14,926 nucleotides of DNA from contig JBBRUG010000134.1 of assembly GCA_038247995.1 (NCBI GenBank), positions 1 to 14,926 on the forward strand, in the 5' to 3' direction. Source of the stretch: JBBRUG01 sp038247995. Its GTDB lineage: Bacteria; Chloroflexota; Chloroflexia; Chloroflexales; Chloroflexaceae. The notes below the pieces were generated by a model that saw only the letters and a list, made by a program, of their open reading frames with translations, searched no databases and was not told where the DNA came from. Position numbers and translations under genes: made by a program. Below are positions 1 through 7,637 of the stretch, in pieces. The first letter of the stretch is position 1; every line of letters begins with the position of its first letter.

Positions 1-1035
1 CTCGTCAGCGCCTTTTTTCTGAGCATTGCGCTGCGCGGGTTGAACCTGAGCCAATTCTTGGTCACGCTGCGCGAGGCAAACTACTGGTGGCTCCTCCCTG
101 GTATTGGCGTCTACTTTATTGGGGTCTGGATTCGCACCTGGCGTTGGCGCTCGATGCTCAACCATATTGCGCCCATTCCGCTGCGGCGCCTCTTTCCCGT
201 CGTTGTGATCGGTTATATGGGTAACAACGTTTACCCGGCGCGCGCCGGCGAGGTGCTGCGTAGTTATGTGCTGCGCCGCAACGAGGGCATTGCGATGAGC
301 GCATCGCTGGCCACCGTCGTGCTGGAACGGCTCTTCGACGGCCTGGTGATGCTGCTGTTTGTCTTTGCGACGCTGCCCTTCGCCCCGCTGCCTGCAGCCT
401 ATCGCGGGCTGGTATTCGGCTTCAGCGGCCTGTTTGGGCTGGCGTTACTGATCTTCTTTGTGATTGCAGCGCGTCCCGAGCGCATGAGCAAGTTGTACAC
501 GCTCGCCGTGGACCGGCTACTGCCGGTAAACTTGCGCCCGCGTGTTCACGGCCTCTTTGATCGCTTTATTGTCGGCCTGCAATCACTGCGCAGCCCGCGC
601 GAAATGGCGACGATTTTTCTTACTTCCACGCTGATCTGGCTGGTTGAGACGCTGAAGTACTGGTTTGTGATGCACGCCTTTAACTTTGAGGTGGGCTTCC
701 CCGTGCTGATGCTGATGACTGCCGTGGTCAATCTGTTCACGACGATCCCCTCGACACCCGGTTATGTCGGCACGTTCCATTACCCCGGCATCGCCATTCT
801 GACCCAGTTCGGCGTCGATCAGGCGATCGCCACCGGCTATACGGTTGTGCTGCATGCTGCGCTCTGGCTGCCGATCACGGTACTTGGCGCGTGGTTTATG
901 TTGCGCCAAAGCATCGGCTGGAAAGACATGGAGCGCGCCGCCGAACTGAAGGCGCAGCAAGCAACCGAAGAAACCACGCCGCCCACCGCCAGTTCGGTCG
1001 AGTCTGATGATGTGGCCCCAGGAGTACCTTCGTGA
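1..1035 (+). CDS. Flippase-like integral membrane protein (lysylphosphatidylglycerol synthase TM region / UPF0104 family), 5' end cut by the window
   Basis: The reading frame is open from base 1, so the gene begins upstream of the window; the codons before the first in-frame TTG (40) already encode a hydrophobic helix typical of the family N-terminus. At least seven hydrophobic segments are visible. Family hallmarks seen are NNVYPARAGEVLR after the second helix, ERLFDG, and PSTPGYVGTFHY near the C-terminus, followed by a short charged, Pro/Thr-rich tail. Proteins of this family (YbhN/AglD/MprF N-domain-like) are polytopic inner-membrane proteins often placed beside lipid or glycan transfer genes; a lipid-flipping role is known only for some members and is inferred here. 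The 344 visible codons match the usual family length, so little is missing. The stop overlaps the start of the next gene by 4 bp (GTGA), which indicates translational coupling with the FAD oxidoreductase. Confidence 0.85.
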   Translation, partial: LVSAFFLSIALRGLNLSQFLVTLREANYWWLLPGIGVYFIGVWIRTWRWRSMLNHIAPIPLRRLFPVVVIGYMGNNVYPARAGEVLRSYVLRRNEGIAMSASLATVVLERLFDGLVMLLFVFATLPFAPLPAAYRGLVFGFSGLFGLALLIFFVIAARPERMSKLYTLAVDRLLPVNLRPRVHGLFDRFIVGLQSLRSPREMATIFLTSTLIWLVETLKYWFVMHAFNFEVGFPVLMLMTAVVNLFTTIPSTPGYVGTFHYPGIAILTQFGVDQAIATGYTVVLHAALWLPITVLGAWFMLRQSIGWKDMERAAELKAQQATEETTPPTASSVESDDVAPGVPS

Positions 1036-2318
1036 GGATTGCAATTGTTGGCGCAGGCGTGGCCGGGCTTAGCGCGGCCCACGACTTGGCGTATGCTGGT
1101 CGGCAGGTGACGGTTTTTGAGACGGCCGCCAATCCTGGCGGCCTGGCTTCGGGTTTTCGTGATGCGCGCTGGGAATGGCCGTTGGAGCGGTTTTACCACC
1201 ATATTTTCGAGACCGACACAGCGATCCTGGATCTGGCGCGAACGATCGGCGCAAGCGATCAGGTTTTTTTCCGTAGCCCCGTCACCTCCCAGTGGTGGCG
1301 TGGGCAAGGTTACGCGCTCGACGGCGCGCTACCGGTGCTGCGCTTCCCCGGCTTGCCGCCACTCGACAGGCTGCGGTTTGGCCTGGCGGCGTTTTATCTT
1401 AAATATGTCAGCAACAACTGGCAGGCGCTCGAACGCACAACGGCGGCGAAGTGGACTTCGCGCTGGGCCGGGCGCAATGCCTATGCCACGATCTGGCGGC
1501 CACTGCTGGAAGGCAAATTCGGCGCCCACGCCGACGAAGTGAATATGGCCTGGCTCTGGGCGCGGATGCGAGCGCGTAGTTTTAAGCTAGGTTATTTCCA
1601 GGGCGGCTTCCAGGGGTTCAGCGATGTGCTGCTGGCCGCCGTACGCCGCCTGGGCGCCGAGGTGCGCCTCAGTACGCCAATCCAGTCGATCCGACGCCTT
1701 GAACAGGGCGGTTGGGAAGTCCAGGCGCCGGGGCGACCGGTAGAAACCTTCGACCAACTGCTCGTCACCGGATCGCCGCAATTGCTGAGTAAACTTGCAC
1801 CGCAATTGCCCAGCACGTACCTCGGGCAACTGGCCAAGTTGCGCTCGATGGGCGCCGTGGTGCTGACACTTGCGCTCACGCAGCCGCTGACCAACGGGCT
1901 GTACTGGGTCAATATGCCCAAAGACGAATTCCCGTACCTGGCGCTGGTCGAACACACGAATTTTGTTGATCGTACGCATTACGGCGGCGATCACCTGGTG
2001 TATTTGGGCGACTATCTCGAACCCACGCACGAGTATTTCCGGCTCAGCCAGGAGGAGTTGCTGGTACGCTTTCTGCCCAGCCTACAGAAAGTCAACCCGC
2101 GCTTCGATCCGAGTTGGGTGCGTGCAAGTTGGCTGCATCGCGAAGCATACGCGCAGCCGATTGTGCCGGTAGGCCACAGCGCGAATATTCCGCCGCTGCG
2201 TACGCCGTTGCCGGGGCTCTTCTGGGCGAGTATGAGCCAGGTTTACCCGTGGGATCGCGGCACCAACTTCGCCGTCGAGATCGGCCAGCGGGTTGCGGGA
2301 GAGATGCTTGCTTTGTGA
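1032..2318 (+). CDS. FAD-dependent oxidoreductase, amine-oxidase / protoporphyrinogen-oxidase-like
   Basis: The 428-aa protein opens with a textbook FAD-binding Rossmann motif (VGAGVAGLSAAHDLAYAGR, about residues 6-24), then E30 for ribose binding and the NPGGLASG segment typical of the flavin-containing amine oxidase/phytoene desaturase superfamily. A FYHHIF segment follows at about residue 54. The C-terminus has the expected second FAD contact, WDRGTNFAVEIGQRVA. No signal peptide or membrane helix is seen, so it is probably cytoplasmic or peripheral. The GTG start at 1032 overlaps the preceding stop (GTGA) and places the Rossmann motif right at the N-terminus, so the start is secure. Its coupling to a flippase-like membrane protein suggests a role in lipid, isoprenoid or glycan chemistry, but the substrate cannot be read from the sequence. 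UDP-galactopyranose mutase-like and HemY-like relatives are alternatives. Confidence 0.82.
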   Translation: MRIAIVGAGVAGLSAAHDLAYAGRQVTVFETAANPGGLASGFRDARWEWPLERFYHHIFETDTAILDLARTIGASDQVFFRSPVTSQWWRGQGYALDGALPVLRFPGLPPLDRLRFGLAAFYLKYVSNNWQALERTTAAKWTSRWAGRNAYATIWRPLLEGKFGAHADEVNMAWLWARMRARSFKLGYFQGGFQGFSDVLLAAVRRLGAEVRLSTPIQSIRRLEQGGWEVQAPGRPVETFDQLLVTGSPQLLSKLAPQLPSTYLGQLAKLRSMGAVVLTLALTQPLTNGLYWVNMPKDEFPYLALVEHTNFVDRTHYGGDHLVYLGDYLEPTHEYFRLSQEELLVRFLPSLQKVNPRFDPSWVRASWLHREAYAQPIVPVGHSANIPPLRTPLPGLFWASMSQVYPWDRGTNFAVEIGQRVAGEMLAL

Positions 2319-2554
2319 GGAGGCAGGCAGCAGGACACAGGTATCAGGTAGTAGGACGCAGAACTGGCGCAAATACACCTATGGTTTGTTGTGTATTGTG
2401 TGTTCCGATGCGCGGATACGCAACCCGCAATCTGCAATACCCTGGGTAAACTTCGACCGAATTGTACGCTGCTCAATTACTCTAATGCTCTTCATCCCAA
2501 ATCGACGTGGTACAATACAAGGCATAGCTGACGCTAAATAATGGTGTATAGATC
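2319..2554. other. Intergenic region with degenerate CAGG-type low-complexity repeat and a promoter
   Basis: This 236-bp gap separates the FAD oxidoreductase from the next unit. Its first 45 bases (about 2320-2364) consist of loosely repeated CAGG/GTAGGAC-like units that resemble the low-complexity arrays in other gaps of the window. The middle is AT-richer than its surroundings. Its right end carries the TACAAT box at 2511. No supported gene lies in it. Confidence 0.5.
2511..2516 (+). promoter_or_regulatory. Candidate -10 box TACAAT for the 2555-7635 gene cluster
   Basis: TACAAT, one mismatch from consensus, sits in a locally AT-rich stretch 38 nt before the ATG at 2555. No good -35 hexamer is visible at 16-18 bp spacing, so the call rests on the -10 box alone. 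The same hexamer serves as the -10 candidate of two other genes in this window. Confidence 0.45.
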
Positions 2555-2878
2555 ATGACAGCGACGCTGATTCGGGTTATCGTAGCAGGAGTCGTAGCTG
2601 TGCTCTTGCTTGTGCAGGCTACGCGGGCGGCAAGCCTCTGGCGGCGGCGCGCATTTGGGCTTGGGAGCGCAGGCTTTGGGTTGATCGCGGTGAGTAATGT
2701 GATTGCCGGCCCCGGCACCGAATTATTCACCTTTATGCTGATCGGCCTGGGCGCATTGGCGATTATTGGCGCGCTCGTGAGCCTCTGGCGCGCCTACAAT
2801 GCCGGCGAACTGAGCGAGCAGATCACGCGCGCCCGCGATGCGCTCGATGAGGCGCGAACGGAAAAGCGGGAGCGGTGA
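2555..2878 (+). CDS. Small hypothetical membrane protein
   Basis: The 107-aa product begins with a hydrophobic helix (about residues 5-24), then a short basic patch with RRR, a second hydrophobic segment (about 34-52) and a third (about 56-79). It ends in a charged amphipathic tail rich in Glu and Arg (about 84-107), probably cytoplasmic. I do not recognise the family and assign no function. The ATG at 2555 follows a candidate promoter, and codon use fits the neighbours; no strong ribosome-binding site is visible. It ends GAG CGG TGA 79 bp before the proA start, so co-transcription with proA is possible but not shown. Confidence 0.6.
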   Translation: MTATLIRVIVAGVVAVLLLVQATRAASLWRRRAFGLGSAGFGLIAVSNVIAGPGTELFTFMLIGLGALAIIGALVSLWRAYNAGELSEQITRARDALDEARTEKRER

Positions 2879-2912
2879 TCCGGTGATACCTGACGACGCT
2901 CACTCATTTACC

Positions 2913-2927
2913 TTGGCCCTGGGCCAA
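2913..2927. promoter_or_regulatory. Perfect 15-bp palindrome upstream of proA
   Basis: TTGGCCC-T-GGGCCAA is a perfect inverted repeat with a single central base. It lies 30 bp before the proA start, in the 79-bp gap after the small membrane protein. Its symmetry and position fit an operator for a dimeric regulator, but no regulator is known from this window and the role is inferred. Confidence 0.35.
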
Positions 2928-2957
2928 CGCACGCGACTGAAATCTGGAAACACGGAT

Positions 2958-4229
2958 ATGAATCCAAACCTTGAAGCGATCGGGCAGCGGGCGCGGGCGG
3001 CGGCACGCAAGCTTGCCGTACTCAGCCGAGCGCAGAAGGATGCGGCGCTGCACGCGATCGCCGCTGCATTACAGGCGAACGCCACGCCAATCCTGGCGGC
3101 AAATGCCGTCGATCGCGCGGCGGCGCGGGCGGCGGGCACGGCAGACGCTTTGCTCGACCGTATGCTGCTTACACCGGCGCGCCTGGAGGCGATCGCCGCC
3201 GATACCCGTGCTGTCGCCGATCTGCCCGACCCGGTGGGCGCGATCTTCGACGCGACGGAACTACCGAACGGCCTGCGCCTGCACAAGCAGCGCGTGCCGA
3301 TCGGCGTACTCGGCATCATCTACGAAGCCCGCCCGAATGTCACCGTCGATATTGCGGCGTTGAGCCTGAAATCGGGTAATGCCGCCATCCTGCGCGGCGG
3401 CAGCGACATCGCGCAGAGCTGTGCGGCGCTGACGGAGGCGCTTGGTGGGGCGCTGGCCCAGGTTGGGCTGCCTGCCGACGCGATCCAGAGTGTGACCGAC
3501 CCGGATCGGGAGTTGGTGCGCGAACTGCTGCGCCTCGACCGCTATGTGGATCTGATCATCCCCCGCGGCGGCGCCGGTTTGCATCGCTTCTGTGTCGAGA
3601 ATGCCACCGTGCCGGTGATCACGGGCGGAATCGGGGTGGTGCATATGTTCGTCGATGCAACCGCCGACCTCGAACGGGCTGTGCCGCTGATCCACAATGC
3701 TAAGGTGCAGCGCCCAAGTGTTTGCAACGCCCTCGACACGTTGTTGATCCACCCGGCGGTGGCGCCGGCGCTCTTGCCGCAACTGGCCGCAAGTCTGTGC
3801 CCCGCCGGAGTTGAACTGCGCTGCGACCCGGCGAGTCTGGCGATTCTGGCCGATGCCGGCGATCAGGGTTGGCCCATCGGACCGGCCGGGCCGGAAGATT
3901 TCGGCACCGAGTTTCTGGGCCTCATCCTCTCGATCAAGGTCGTGCCGGATCTTGATGCGGCAATCAACTTTATTGCCGAGCATAGTTCGGGCCACACCGA
4001 GGCGATCCTCACCGGCGATGCGGCGGCGGCGGCGCGCTTTACTCAGGAGGTAGATGCCAGCGCGGTTTTTGTGAATGCCAGTACACGCTTCAACGATGGC
4101 GGGCAGTTCGGCCTGGGCGCCGAGGTGGCGGTAAGCACCCAGAAACTGCACGCCCGCGGCCCGATGGGCCTGCAAGAGTTGACGACCTATAAATGGATCG
4201 GCGTCGGCGATTACGCTGCGCGCCGTTAA
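2958..4229 (+). CDS. proA: Glutamate-5-semialdehyde dehydrogenase (gamma-glutamyl phosphate reductase)
   Basis: ProA reduces gamma-glutamyl phosphate to glutamate-5-semialdehyde with NADPH, the second step of proline synthesis from glutamate. The 423-aa protein matches the usual family length and the aldehyde dehydrogenase fold. Visible family signatures are GVLGIIYEARPNVTVDIAAL, ALSLKSGNAAILRGG, the catalytic cysteine Cys256 within QRPSVCNALDTLL, and the C-terminal block NASTRFNDGGQFGLGAEVAVS followed by HARGPMGLQELTTYKW. An upstream in-frame ATG at 2838 would add 40 residues that overlap the preceding gene and look unlike ProA, so the start at 2958 (MNPNLEAIG) is preferred. Its usual partner proB (glutamate 5-kinase) is not in the window. 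gatD follows after 16 bp, so the two are likely co-transcribed. Confidence 0.97.
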   Translation: MNPNLEAIGQRARAAARKLAVLSRAQKDAALHAIAAALQANATPILAANAVDRAAARAAGTADALLDRMLLTPARLEAIAADTRAVADLPDPVGAIFDATELPNGLRLHKQRVPIGVLGIIYEARPNVTVDIAALSLKSGNAAILRGGSDIAQSCAALTEALGGALAQVGLPADAIQSVTDPDRELVRELLRLDRYVDLIIPRGGAGLHRFCVENATVPVITGGIGVVHMFVDATADLERAVPLIHNAKVQRPSVCNALDTLLIHPAVAPALLPQLAASLCPAGVELRCDPASLAILADAGDQGWPIGPAGPEDFGTEFLGLILSIKVVPDLDAAINFIAEHSSGHTEAILTGDAAAAARFTQEVDASAVFVNASTRFNDGGQFGLGAEVAVSTQKLHARGPMGLQELTTYKWIGVGDYAARR

Positions 4230-4245
4230 CACTACTCAGGGTGGT

Positions 4246-5094
4246 ATGACCTACGCGCTCCGACTGGCCTATCTGTACCCCGATCACATGAATGTGTACG
4301 GCGATCGGGGCAATGTGATCGCGCTTGCCCAGCGCTGCGCCTGGCGCAGTATTCCGCTGGAGGTGATCCCGATCCAACCCGGCGATGCGGTTGATTGGAC
4401 GACGTTCGATCTCGCATTTTTTGGCGGCGGGCAAGACAGCGGCCAGGCGCTGATCGCCGCCGATCTGCTCGAACGTCATGGGCCGCAATTGCGCGCCGCG
4501 ATCGATGACGGGCTGGTATTACTGGCGATCTGCGGCGGATACCAGTTACTCGGCCACTACTTTCTGACCCACACCGGTGAACGCTTGCTGGGCCTCGGCG
4601 CGCTTGATGTCCATACCGTCGGCGGCAAACAACGCCTGATCGGCAACATTGTGGTGGAAGTCGATCTGGCGGCATTGGAGCGCGATCCCGCACCGGCGGC
4701 GCCGGTTGCACCACTCCGACGCGCATTTAACCTGGCGAAACCGCGTCTGGCGGCAGACTCCGCAGCCACAACGATCCGGCTCGTCGGCTTTGAGAACCAT
4801 TCGGGGCGAACATACCACGGAGCGGGCGTGCGTCCCTTCGGACGGGTGCTGGTTGGCCACGGCGACAATAGCGACGACCGCGCCGGCGGGGCTGTTTACC
4901 ACAACACAATCGGCTGTTATCTCCACGGATCGCTGTTGCCAAAGAACCCGCAACTCACCGATTATTTGATCCACCAAGCACTGTGCCGCCGCTTTGGTGC
5001 AACTACTCACTTGCCCGACCTGGAAGCGACGCTGGAATTACGCGCTCAGCAAACGCTGGTCGAACGCTTCCTAACTACGGCACGCCGGAAGTAG
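4246..5094 (+). CDS. gatD: GatD-type glutamine amidotransferase (lipid II isoglutaminyl synthase glutaminase subunit)
   Basis: The 282-aa protein is a class I glutamine amidotransferase of the CobB/CobQ-like group. It has the GatD-type opening RLAYLYPDHMNVYGDRGN, the FFGGGQD segment, the nucleophile Cys96 in AICGGYQLLG and the catalytic His227 in GCYLHGSLLPKNP. Arg130 in GGKQRLIGN corresponds by spacing to Arg128 of Staphylococcus aureus GatD (whose cysteine is Cys94). The protein is about 40 residues longer than that enzyme, owing to an Ala/Pro-rich insertion at about 145-190. GatD releases ammonia from glutamine for MurT, which amidates the D-glutamate of lipid II. No murT is adjacent, which is unusual. 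A purine-rich GGGTGG stretch lies just before the ATG, and the gene follows proA by 16 bp, suggesting one operon. Confidence 0.88.
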   Translation: MTYALRLAYLYPDHMNVYGDRGNVIALAQRCAWRSIPLEVIPIQPGDAVDWTTFDLAFFGGGQDSGQALIAADLLERHGPQLRAAIDDGLVLLAICGGYQLLGHYFLTHTGERLLGLGALDVHTVGGKQRLIGNIVVEVDLAALERDPAPAAPVAPLRRAFNLAKPRLAADSAATTIRLVGFENHSGRTYHGAGVRPFGRVLVGHGDNSDDRAGGAVYHNTIGCYLHGSLLPKNPQLTDYLIHQALCRRFGATTHLPDLEATLELRAQQTLVERFLTTARRK

Positions 5095-5096
5095 GA

Positions 5097-5151
5097 CGAG
5101 AGAGCGATCGAGCGGAGAGCGGAGAGCGGAGAGCGATAGAGCGGAGAGCGG
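5097..5151 (+). repeat. Tandem heptamer array (GAGCGGA units) between gatD and the epsilon-like gene
   Basis: Exact GAGCGGA units occupy 5110-5116, 5117-5123 and 5124-5130. They are followed by GAGCGAT (5131-5137), another GAGCGGA (5139-5145) and a final GAGCGG (5146-5151). A degenerate start precedes them at 5097-5109. The last units contain GGAGAG (5143-5148), positioned 6 nt before the ATG at 5155, where it can serve as the ribosome-binding site. The 15-mer AGAGCGATAGAGCGG at 5130-5144 recurs on the - strand at 11749-11763. Confidence 0.85.
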
Positions 5152-5154
5152 CGG

Positions 5155-5424
5155 ATGAACATGGAACGAACAATTATCCAGGGGGCCGCCGATGCGACAC
5201 CTGAAGAAGTTGCCGCCGCGCTGGTGGCAATAAGTTTACTACTTGCCGAGGCTGAGCAGGGCGTTGCTGAGGCGCCTGAAGCGGTCCAACCCGGTTGGAC
5301 GGCGGCGGCACGCCTAACGACGCAGGGGTTGCTGCCCTGGCGATCACCTACAGCGGCACGGTGGGGCACGATCGAGCGCATCCGGCGCGCCGGTCGGGGT
5401 GGCAGTGGGATCACCGGAATCTGA
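5155..5424 (+). CDS. Small protein resembling acyl-CoA carboxylase epsilon subunit (tentative)
   Basis: The 89-aa product starts with MNMERTIIQGAADATPEEV, continues as an Ala/Leu-rich helix (about 18-33) and an acidic linker, and ends in a basic tail with W48, W62 and W69 and several arginines. This layout (short beta start, a TPEE helix, then a Trp/Arg-rich C-terminus) resembles the small epsilon subunits of actinobacterial-type acyl-CoA carboxylases. No carboxylase subunit is in the window, so the match is tentative and the protein may simply be hypothetical. A ribosome-binding site GGAGAG, provided by the upstream repeat array, supports the start at 5155; an in-frame ATG at 5161 is an alternative. 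It lies 18 bp before cruA, suggesting shared transcription. Confidence 0.5.
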   Translation: MNMERTIIQGAADATPEEVAAALVAISLLLAEAEQGVAEAPEAVQPGWTAAARLTTQGLLPWRSPTAARWGTIERIRRAGRGGSGITGI

Positions 5425-5442
5425 GCGACGAAAGCGATAGTT

Positions 5443-7635
5443 ATGCGTTTGACCTATAGCGATTATCTTGAACTGCCCGCAGCCCTCACCGATGTGGTGC
5501 CCCTTTTGCGTGACCAGACGCTCTGGACCCAACTCCCGACCGGTGCAACCCAACCCGGCACATTCTGGCACTATGCCGGTGAATTGTATGCTGTAACAAC
5601 TACCTTGCCGCCCGATGCTGCGCGTCCGCATTTCCGCTGGCTAGCGCATCCGGTTGGGGGCGTTGGGCCACAACTTGAAATCAACGTGACCCTGAGCGAT
5701 GCAGTTGTTTCCAGCCACGCGCTGATTACGTTGATTCTTACGTCACCTGGTATCGCGCTACCCTGGCAACGGTTCGGCCTACGCCGCATGATCCGCCGAA
5801 CAGTTCGCGCCTGCGTCGAGCATGTGCGCGCAGTGTTACGCGAACGCGCCACTGTGGTAGTAGAGCACATGGCCGTTGCAGTGCCCGTTGCAGTAGGCGC
5901 GCCTGACCTGCCGGACGCACCCGGCGCCAGCGAAGTACAGCCCCTAACTACGCCTAATCAGGCGGAACTCGTTGAACACTTGCAGGCGCGGTACCCTCAG
6001 ACGGTGAGCCATTTTCTGGCGATGAACGCGCTCGATCATCTTGAACGGGTAGCGCGTCTGGAACAGGGCTGGCAGCGGATCATGGACGGCGCGTATGATC
6101 CGGCCATTCACACGATTGATCCGGCCCTACCCGGCGCCGCCGAGTACGACCTGATCTATGCCGGCGGCGGGCTGGGGTTGCTCCACGCGGCCCTGATGGC
6201 ACAACGTTATGGCCGGCGCGTGCTGGTTTTTGATCGCAGTGAAGTAGGATGCGCCCATCGCGAGTGGAATATTAGCCGCGAAGAATTGCACACGCTGGTT
6301 GAACTGGAATTGTTGAGTTGGGATGAGCTCGACAGCGTGGTAATGCGCGAATATCGCGACGGTCTGGTGCGTTTTTATAACGGCCCGCACAGCGATGTAC
6401 CGCCCTCCGAGCTCTGGCTGCCGGATGTGTTGAATGTGGCGCTCGACGCCGGCGCGCTATTACAACTGATGCGCCGCAAGCTAGAACAGGCTGGCGGAGC
6501 CGTACAGAGTGGGCGTTCGTTCCGCAATATGCGCGTGAATAAAGACGGGCCATTACTGGTTGAAGTGGAACTAGAAAACCTGGCCAGCGGCGCCGTCGAA
6601 CACTACCGGGCGCGGCTCTTGCTCGACGGGATGGGTAGCACCTCGCCGCTGGCGTTATTGCGCCACGCCGGGCATCCCTTCGCCGGAGTTTGCCCGACCG
6701 TCGGCACGGTTGCCGAGGGGTTTGCCCAGGGGCCGGGCCTGGATGAGTATAATCCCACGCTAGGCGACATTCTGGTGAGCGTTGCCGACGCGCAAGACAA
6801 CGAACAGCTCATGTGGGAAGGCTTTCCGGGGCGCGGCGATGAACTAACGGTGTACCTGTTCTACTACTCGGCGGTGCGCAGCGATCAGCCGGCCGACCGC
6901 TACTCATTACTTGATCTCTTTGAGAACTACTTCAACTTGCTGCCCACTTATAAGCGCCCGGGGCCGCACTTCCATCACGTAAAGCCGGTGTATGGTTATA
7001 TTCCGGCGCGCCACAGCCTCCGCGCCACGGAAGCGTCGCTGCTGCGCGGCGTCCTGCCGGTCGGCGATTCGGCAGCACAGCAAAGCCCGCTGACCTTCTG
7101 CGGCTTCGGCTCGCACGTACGCAACCTGGGGCGCACAACCGGCCTGCTCGACGCGGCCTTACGTGAAAATGTTCTGGAGCCAAAACAACTGGAAGTGATT
7201 AACGCCTTCCAGACGAATGTGTCGCTCAACTGGGTGTTCAGCCGCTTTATGGAGCCTTGGGATCAGGCCCACGATGTGAACCGGCTGCAAAACATTTTCT
7301 ATGAAGTGCTGCTGGAGCTTGGCGTCGAGCGTTCGACGCGCTTCTTCCGCGACCAGATGCGCTGGAGCGATTATCACCCGATGCTTTTGGGCACCCTGCG
7401 GCGCTATCCGACGATTTTGCTCATCGCGCTGCGCGTGCTTGGCATGCGCGGCATTGTGCAATGGGGCGGCGATTACATCCGCTTTAGCACGGTTGCCGCA
7501 ATCGCAACCCTGGCGCGAACTGCCGGCCCCCAGGCCGAAGCGTTACTCGTGAGCGCCGCCGACCGTGTACGTCCGGCGCTTGGGTTACGCCTGCGTGCGC
7601 GTTATGCTGAATGGCGCGCAATGGGGTGGATCTAA
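5443..7635 (+). CDS. cruA: CruA/CruP-family lycopene cyclase (FAD-dependent)
   Basis: Members of this family cyclise lycopene to gamma- or beta-carotene in green sulfur bacteria, cyanobacteria and filamentous anoxygenic phototrophs. The 730-aa protein has a dinucleotide-binding fold from about residue 235 (DLIYAGGGLGLLHAALMAQ, then VLVFDRSEVG). The family signature EWNISREELHTLVELELL follows, then ELWLPDVLNVALDAGALL, the segment LLLDGMGSTSPLA, and VLPVGDSAAQQSPLTFCGFG near residue 545, which matches the second FAD-contact region. Residues 1-140 form a separate alpha/beta region that could be SRPBCC-like, joined by a Pro/Ala linker to a helical stretch (about 170-215). No signal peptide is evident; the enzyme probably works at the membrane surface. 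The paralogue CruP or a related halogenase-like oxidoreductase is the main alternative. The stop lies 2 bp from that of the convergent peptidase gene. Confidence 0.78.
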   Translation: MRLTYSDYLELPAALTDVVPLLRDQTLWTQLPTGATQPGTFWHYAGELYAVTTTLPPDAARPHFRWLAHPVGGVGPQLEINVTLSDAVVSSHALITLILTSPGIALPWQRFGLRRMIRRTVRACVEHVRAVLRERATVVVEHMAVAVPVAVGAPDLPDAPGASEVQPLTTPNQAELVEHLQARYPQTVSHFLAMNALDHLERVARLEQGWQRIMDGAYDPAIHTIDPALPGAAEYDLIYAGGGLGLLHAALMAQRYGRRVLVFDRSEVGCAHREWNISREELHTLVELELLSWDELDSVVMREYRDGLVRFYNGPHSDVPPSELWLPDVLNVALDAGALLQLMRRKLEQAGGAVQSGRSFRNMRVNKDGPLLVEVELENLASGAVEHYRARLLLDGMGSTSPLALLRHAGHPFAGVCPTVGTVAEGFAQGPGLDEYNPTLGDILVSVADAQDNEQLMWEGFPGRGDELTVYLFYYSAVRSDQPADRYSLLDLFENYFNLLPTYKRPGPHFHHVKPVYGYIPARHSLRATEASLLRGVLPVGDSAAQQSPLTFCGFGSHVRNLGRTTGLLDAALRENVLEPKQLEVINAFQTNVSLNWVFSRFMEPWDQAHDVNRLQNIFYEVLLELGVERSTRFFRDQMRWSDYHPMLLGTLRRYPTILLIALRVLGMRGIVQWGGDYIRFSTVAAIATLARTAGPQAEALLVSAADRVRPALGLRLRARYAEWRAMGWI

Positions 7636-7637
7636 AA

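Noticed and set aside
3261..4232. Long open frame (323 codons) opposite proA
   Set aside because: It is the antisense shadow of proA in GC-rich DNA; its sequence is low-complexity with no recognisable domain.
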